Below, piece by piece: positions 23,870 through 27,925 of a stretch of DNA of 27,925 bases. How positions within the stretch are numbered: position 1 is the stretch's first letter; each line of letters opens with the position of its first letter. Source of the stretch: CAYHGV01 sp964356135 (GTDB lineage: Bacteria > Hydrothermota > Tepidihabitantia > CAYHGV01); the NCBI GenBank assembly GCA_964356135.1, contig CAYHGV010000033.1, forward strand, positions 1 through 27,925. The letters run 5' to 3'. The position numbers and the translations under genes were made by a program. The notes below the pieces were generated by a model. The model was not told the origin of the DNA and searched no databases. It saw only the letters and a program-made list of their open reading frames with translations.

Positions 23870-25765
23870 TCAGCGCTTGAACTCCTGATAATACTCAGCA
23901 CCGGAAAGAACCCTGAACTCGGTGCGCCGGTTCTTAGCCATGCCGCCTTCGGTTAAACTGGAGGCAACCGGCTCGACCGGACCATAGCCCTTGGCAATTA
24001 ACCGGTTTGGATCAACCACAAACTTTTCGACCAGATATTTTTTAACTGATTCGGCCCGCGCCTGAGAAAGCTCACGGTTCGATGGGTAATCTTTTGACTC
24101 GATCTTACGAACATCGGTATGCCCGGCCAGCTCGACCACCACCTTGGGATTGTCGGTAAGAAGATTGCCGACGAAATCTAAGGTTGGGAAAGAGCCTGGA
24201 AGCAGGTCAGCCTTGCCGGTTTCAAAATAGACATCCTTTAAGACAATGACTTCTTTCTCCCGAAGCAGTCCGAAATCCTTAGTCGTCGTCTTACCCGGTT
24301 CGACCGCGGCGGTTGCATCCTGCGGGAAGTAGTGAGGTATTATCGCCCGAGCGGTCAAATGGTATTCGCCCGCGGGCAAGAGTCCGGTCTTGTAATCTCC
24401 GCTTTCGGGAGCTTCTACCTTACCGGCTCGAATACCAGCGTACTCAATGGTTGCCGCCAAGGACTGTTTGGTCGTCACATCGTAGACATGCCCTTTAATT
24501 GTTCCGGGTGGAACCCGATAGAGCTCAACAATCTTAATCGCTGTATCCGGCGCAAATACCCGAACTGAATCCTGAGAAGGCTGATAGCCCGGCTTACTGG
24601 CTTTGATTTTTATGAGCCCGGACTTTATTCCAGAAGCGGCGTACCGACCAGTGAAAGAATCAGTAGGAGCAGTCTTCGTAAGCAATCCGGTCAAATCAAG
24701 AGTCGCGCCCAAGGGCCGGCGGGTCTCGCCATCAATAACCTGGACAACAACTGCACCCGGAGCCGGCCGCTGACCGAAGGTGATGCCTAAAGCGAGCCGG
24801 TGGGTGCTCCCTAGAACGGCGTACGGCGTATAGACATAGTCGAAACGCATATTCCGGTAGCCAACACCCAGACCAGCAGTAATACCAGGAGCGGCTAATT
24901 CGGTCAATGACTGAGGACCGGTTTGGTAACCGCCGCGTAAAAACAGTTGCGGCAGCGTTCCTGTCTCAGAACCGGTGGACATGGCAATTATTTTAGCAAT
25001 TGCCACCTCGCCCCCAAAATGGAAATCGGGTGTCTGCAAGCCATCAATAATGTAAAGATTCGCATCGCCGAGGATATTGACAAAATCGAGGACATTAACG
25101 GCAACGCCGGCTCGGGCAGAAGCGGGAAGCATGAAACCGGCCCCTCCGTAAAAGGACTGACCCAAATTTTGCAAACTCAAACCGAGTCCTACAAAACTCA
25201 GCGGTCGGAAATGAACGCCCAGGTCTACGGCTCCACCAAATCCACTGCTTAAGAGCAGACTCTCATATAAGCCCTTCAATGTTGCTCCGACCGATAACCG
25301 GTTCGGAATAAGTCGATGGGCATAGACGAACGAAAGAATACCGGCCTGGGTTGAAAATTCGCTCGGTTTGTAATCGGCAGGGGTACCGGTTCCTCCCGGC
25401 GACAGGTTGTCCTGATCCCAGCGCTCGATCCCACCCGTAAATGAAAGCAACACACCTCCGCCGATCGTCCCTTTATAAGTTAATGGATAGACCATGCCCG
25501 CATACTCATCCGATATCCCCTGGAACCAGGCGTGGTGAGCAAACATCGCATCACCGGTGTTGAGCTGATCAATACCGGCAGGATTCCACCAGAGTCCGCC
25601 GATATCATTCGCCAACCCAACATAGGCGCCACCCATTGCTGCTGCCCGCGTGCCAAGACCAACTTTGAGTAAAGGCAACACCGTGGTACCGACATTGGGG
25701 TCAGCACTCCAGACTTGGGTAACCACCAGGAGAACCGCTGCTACGATTAATGAAACCTTCTTCAT
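23870..25765 (-). CDS. PorV-type outer-membrane barrel fused to regulatory-like domains and an OmpA peptidoglycan-binding domain
   Basis: The 631-residue protein has a signal peptide (KKVSLIVAAVLLVVTQVWS). Residues 25-335 match the PorV/PorQ (UPF0164-like) barrel: LKVGLGTRAAAMGGAYVGLAND then GLWWNPAGID, strands such as FVYAHRLIPNRLSVGATLKG, and a closing HRLALGITFG. Two carboxypeptidase-regulatory-like beta domains follow (about 338-415 and 420-495). The C-terminal OmpA domain (about 505-625) shows VYFETGKADLLPGS, ELAGHTD, NRELSQARAESVKKYL, LIAKGYGPVEP and KNRRTEFRV, keeping the Asp and Arg that bind diaminopimelate. PorV is a type IX secretion component elsewhere; an OmpA fusion would tie such a barrel to the cell wall. 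GGGGGAG lies just before the ATG. The preceding gene ends only 12 bases upstream, so the two are an operon. Confidence 0.87.
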   Translation of the reverse strand: MKKVSLIVAAVLLVVTQVWSADPNVGTTVLPLLKVGLGTRAAAMGGAYVGLANDIGGLWWNPAGIDQLNTGDAMFAHHAWFQGISDEYAGMVYPLTYKGTIGGGVLLSFTGGIERWDQDNLSPGGTGTPADYKPSEFSTQAGILSFVYAHRLIPNRLSVGATLKGLYESLLLSSGFGGAVDLGVHFRPLSFVGLGLSLQNLGQSFYGGAGFMLPASARAGVAVNVLDFVNILGDANLYIIDGLQTPDFHFGGEVAIAKIIAMSTGSETGTLPQLFLRGGYQTGPQSLTELAAPGITAGLGVGYRNMRFDYVYTPYAVLGSTHRLALGITFGQRPAPGAVVVQVIDGETRRPLGATLDLTGLLTKTAPTDSFTGRYAASGIKSGLIKIKASKPGYQPSQDSVRVFAPDTAIKIVELYRVPPGTIKGHVYDVTTKQSLAATIEYAGIRAGKVEAPESGDYKTGLLPAGEYHLTARAIIPHYFPQDATAAVEPGKTTTKDFGLLREKEVIVLKDVYFETGKADLLPGSFPTLDFVGNLLTDNPKVVVELAGHTDVRKIESKDYPSNRELSQARAESVKKYLVEKFVVDPNRLIAKGYGPVEPVASSLTEGGMAKNRRTEFRVLSGAEYYQEFKR

Positions 25766-25777
25766 ATCTCCCCCTTT

Positions 25778-27925
25778 TTACGGTATTACTACCGCCTTTT
25801 TGATTATTGTTTTCCCGGTACTAAATTTATCGATACCCTTGAAATAGAACGGATAGAGATACACACCCGGTGCCACTGCTACCCCGGATTCATTTTTACC
25901 TTCCCAGGGATAGGTATGGACACCCATGGTGTAATCCTGCTTGTCGATTAAGAGCTTGATGAATTCACCCGCACGATTAAAAAGCCTTAACGTAACATTA
26001 CCATCCTCCGGCAGCGAAAAAATGAACGTTGTTTTCCCGGAGAACGGATTGGGGAAATTATGAACATCCAAAGGTGGAATGAGAGTCGTAGTTATCTTCA
26101 CACTGTCTTGGCTGCCAAATCTGTCCAATATTATTTGCCCTTTCACTCCGGAATAGTCAACATTGGTCGTATCAACCGCGCCAACGATATAGCCCAAACC
26201 CTCAGGGGCCGTCACCTTTAATTTGAAATTGGTAACACCAGGTGGAACCGGACCTATGTCGGGGATGGAATTACCATTATGGTCGGTCAGGAGATTACCA
26301 TTTTCGTCGAGCAGAGTCACAACCCAGGGACCGAACGCGGTCTGAGTCGCAGGCGCGAGATTTAAATCAACCCTTTCCAACGGCAAGTCGAGCCGGGTCG
26401 AATCAAATCCAAATACCGAATCGCCGAACATCGAATCGCGGTAACTGGTATTTATCAACCGCAGCGTATAAACGGTAGAATCTGCAGGCCGAAAGATATA
26501 CCCAAGGGTATCCGGTTCGACATTGAGCTGGACAACGGTATCAATAATGACAATATTACGCAGCGGAATTCTGGTTACGAGCGTCGCACTGTCTCTACCG
26601 ATTATATTCGGAGCGATGGTCGTATCAAAACCGGAATATGCCCAGACCACCGTCGTATCCTTGCTCAAAGGAGCAACCGTCAGCGGAGGAGTTAATCGTG
26701 TTACGAGCCAGAAGGTGTCCTGGCCTATGGGTCGGAAACCGGGCAGGTCGGGAATACCGTTGTTATTGTGGTCGGTCAACGGTTGATAATTTAAGTCTAA
26801 CAGCTCCACCTGCCAGTTGGGAGTCGTGCCCCGAGGAACAAGATCGATCGTCTCGGTCACGTTGCCAAGATTGGTCACCCATAACTGGTAATCTTTGGGC
26901 ACACCCGGATCGGTAGAATCGGCTTGGTCCGGTTCGATTTTCACTTCAATAATCGGTTGGATGATCGTAACAACAATTGCAGAATCTTTAACGGTAGTAT
27001 TATTCGTAGAAACTCCCCAGACGATAACCGAATCGATATCCCCCGACAGAGCCGAACTTGACGGCGTTACGCGCAAATAGAAATACGCCGTATCATTCGG
27101 AGCAACCCCGCCCACATCCGCATACTGGTCGCCATCGGTATTGGGAAGCGGATTCTGGTTGAGTGCATCGAAGAGGTCCCAGTTCCAACCCGGTTGGATC
27201 CCCTGGGGGGGAAGTATATCAATCGTATCCATGCCGGTTGCTTTATTGATGACCCTCATCTTATAATCAACCGCCACCGCCGGGTCGGTAAATCCAACCG
27301 TATCCGGCTCAACGATAATTTCTGGATTATAGGTGATCCGCACTTCGTAGAGCACCGGCAGCTGGGCAGGAGTAGCATAGACGAGCTCGGACCGGTATTG
27401 AATATACCGTGAGTTCAGACTATCCGGCACCGGTCCTGGTTTATACGGAATCTTATACCAGTCCGACCACGAACCATCCGGAATCGGGGCGTTCCCGGTC
27501 CGCACATACATGTCAATCCGAGACTTGCCCGGCGTGCTGTCGGTCCAGAAAACCATATCCCAGTTGACGACGGTGTCGGCAGCGTAAATCGAAGAAACAT
27601 AGTCTTCGAGATAGCTTCGATCGTAGCTATTACCTATCTCGCGAAACATCCCGTGGTGGTCCTGGTTACAGGGAAGCTGGGTCACCTGGGTGAAATCCGG
27701 TCCCCAGACTACCGCACTTGAATCGACCATCTGAATCCAATTGTGGACAAAAACATCTAACGCACCGTCGTTATTGAAATCGGCGATAAGTCCGCCGCTC
27801 ATATTGTAATCCTTGGGTCCTAACTGCTGTTTGGTCGCATCGGAAAAACCCGAAGGACCACCCGGGTAGTAGTATAATTTTGATATCGGGATCGCGTTAT
27901 CGTTGGCATCGCCGATAAAAAAGAT
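25778..27925 (-). CDS. large secreted multi-domain protein with FG-GAP-like repeats and FlgD-like C-terminal domain, N-terminus cut by window edge
   Basis: The frame is open to base 27925, at least 715 codons, so the start and signal peptide lie outside; an internal ATG at 27802 is not the true start. The visible N-terminal part has FG-GAP/VCBS-like calcium motifs (IGDANDNAIP, ADFNNDGALDVFVHNW). Three related beta-sandwich domains of roughly 130-150 residues follow, each opening with VEPDT or a close variant. They contain Asp/Asn loops such as TDGDQYAD, LTDHNNNGIPDL and LTDHNGNSIPDI. The C-terminus is a FlgD-type domain (VHNFPNPFSGKTTF, then APGVYLYPFYFKG) ending KKAVVIP. The architecture suits a calcium-stabilised surface protein. 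It is directly upstream of the PorV-OmpA gene in one operon, which suggests co-expression of cargo and outer-membrane partner. Confidence 0.82.
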   Translation of the reverse strand: MFFIGDANDNAIPISKLYYYPGGPSGFSDATKQQLGPKDYNMSGGLIADFNNDGALDVFVHNWIQMVDSSAVVWGPDFTQVTQLPCNQDHHGMFREIGNSYDRSYLEDYVSSIYAADTVVNWDMVFWTDSTPGKSRIDMYVRTGNAPIPDGSWSDWYKIPYKPGPVPDSLNSRYIQYRSELVYATPAQLPVLYEVRITYNPEIIVEPDTVGFTDPAVAVDYKMRVINKATGMDTIDILPPQGIQPGWNWDLFDALNQNPLPNTDGDQYADVGGVAPNDTAYFYLRVTPSSSALSGDIDSVIVWGVSTNNTTVKDSAIVVTIIQPIIEVKIEPDQADSTDPGVPKDYQLWVTNLGNVTETIDLVPRGTTPNWQVELLDLNYQPLTDHNNNGIPDLPGFRPIGQDTFWLVTRLTPPLTVAPLSKDTTVVWAYSGFDTTIAPNIIGRDSATLVTRIPLRNIVIIDTVVQLNVEPDTLGYIFRPADSTVYTLRLINTSYRDSMFGDSVFGFDSTRLDLPLERVDLNLAPATQTAFGPWVVTLLDENGNLLTDHNGNSIPDIGPVPPGVTNFKLKVTAPEGLGYIVGAVDTTNVDYSGVKGQIILDRFGSQDSVKITTTLIPPLDVHNFPNPFSGKTTFIFSLPEDGNVTLRLFNRAGEFIKLLIDKQDYTMGVHTYPWEGKNESGVAVAPGVYLYPFYFKGIDKFSTGKTIIKKAVVIP

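Noticed and set aside
27400..27802. ATG at 27802 as the start of the last gene
   Set aside because: The frame stays open for 41 more codons to the window edge, including an FG-GAP-like motif, so the gene is truncated, not started, here.

Overview
The window most resembles the genome of an uncultured, Gram-negative-type bacterium of the FCB or WOR-3-like candidate phyla. This is inferred from domain content: a PorV-type outer-membrane barrel, an OmpA domain, a C25 (gingipain-type) peptidase, and three secreted proteins ending in a FlgD-like Ig tail. No rRNA gene is present to fix the taxonomy. Base composition is near 50% G+C in the sampled lines, with a richer block around typA. Genes are densely packed and gaps are short. 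Several gaps are filled with short periodic repeats. No CRISPR array, complete insertion sequence or phage gene was seen.

Region 1 (1-3345, minus strand): tRNA-CAU, ilvE (branched-chain aminotransferase), rpiB (ribose-5-phosphate isomerase B), a MoxR AAA+ ATPase, and the start of a YceD/DUF177 gene running off the left edge. The rpiB-moxR gap carries four DnaA-box-like 9-mers. Region 2 (3346-7620, plus strand): a consensus promoter drives two secreted proteins, a C25 peptidase and a beta-propeller-like protein, both with FlgD-like C-termini. Region 3 (7632-12104, minus strand): a CPBP-family membrane protein and dnaE. Region 4 (12372-16604): ndk followed by a decayed copy of its own 3' end, then typA and a DEAD-box helicase on the minus strand. 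A 174-base element bounded by a perfect 15-base inverted repeat separates typA from the helicase. Region 5 (16867-19071): a secreted 712-residue protein built from about fourteen repeats, each with one Cys and usually one His. Region 6 (19209-21712, minus strand): a flavodoxin, a DUF59/SufT-like protein, two paralogous LiaF-like membrane proteins and a small DUF5668-like membrane protein. Region 7 (21937-27925, minus strand): an envelope set made of a small predicted barrel protein, a PQQ-type propeller, a PorV-OmpA fusion, and a large secreted protein truncated at the right edge.

Housekeeping genes (ilvE, rpiB, dnaE, ndk, typA, helicase) are interleaved with envelope and secretion genes. The secreted proteins with FlgD tails plus the PorV-OmpA fusion suggest a type IX-like export or anchoring route. 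Promoters are unusually legible: six start regions carry TTGACA or TTGACT followed by exactly 16 bases and a -10-like hexamer. In dnaE and the flavodoxin gene that hexamer sits 6 bases before an ATG lacking a Shine-Dalgarno sequence, which points to leaderless mRNAs. For the tRNA it sits 7 bases before the mature 5' end.
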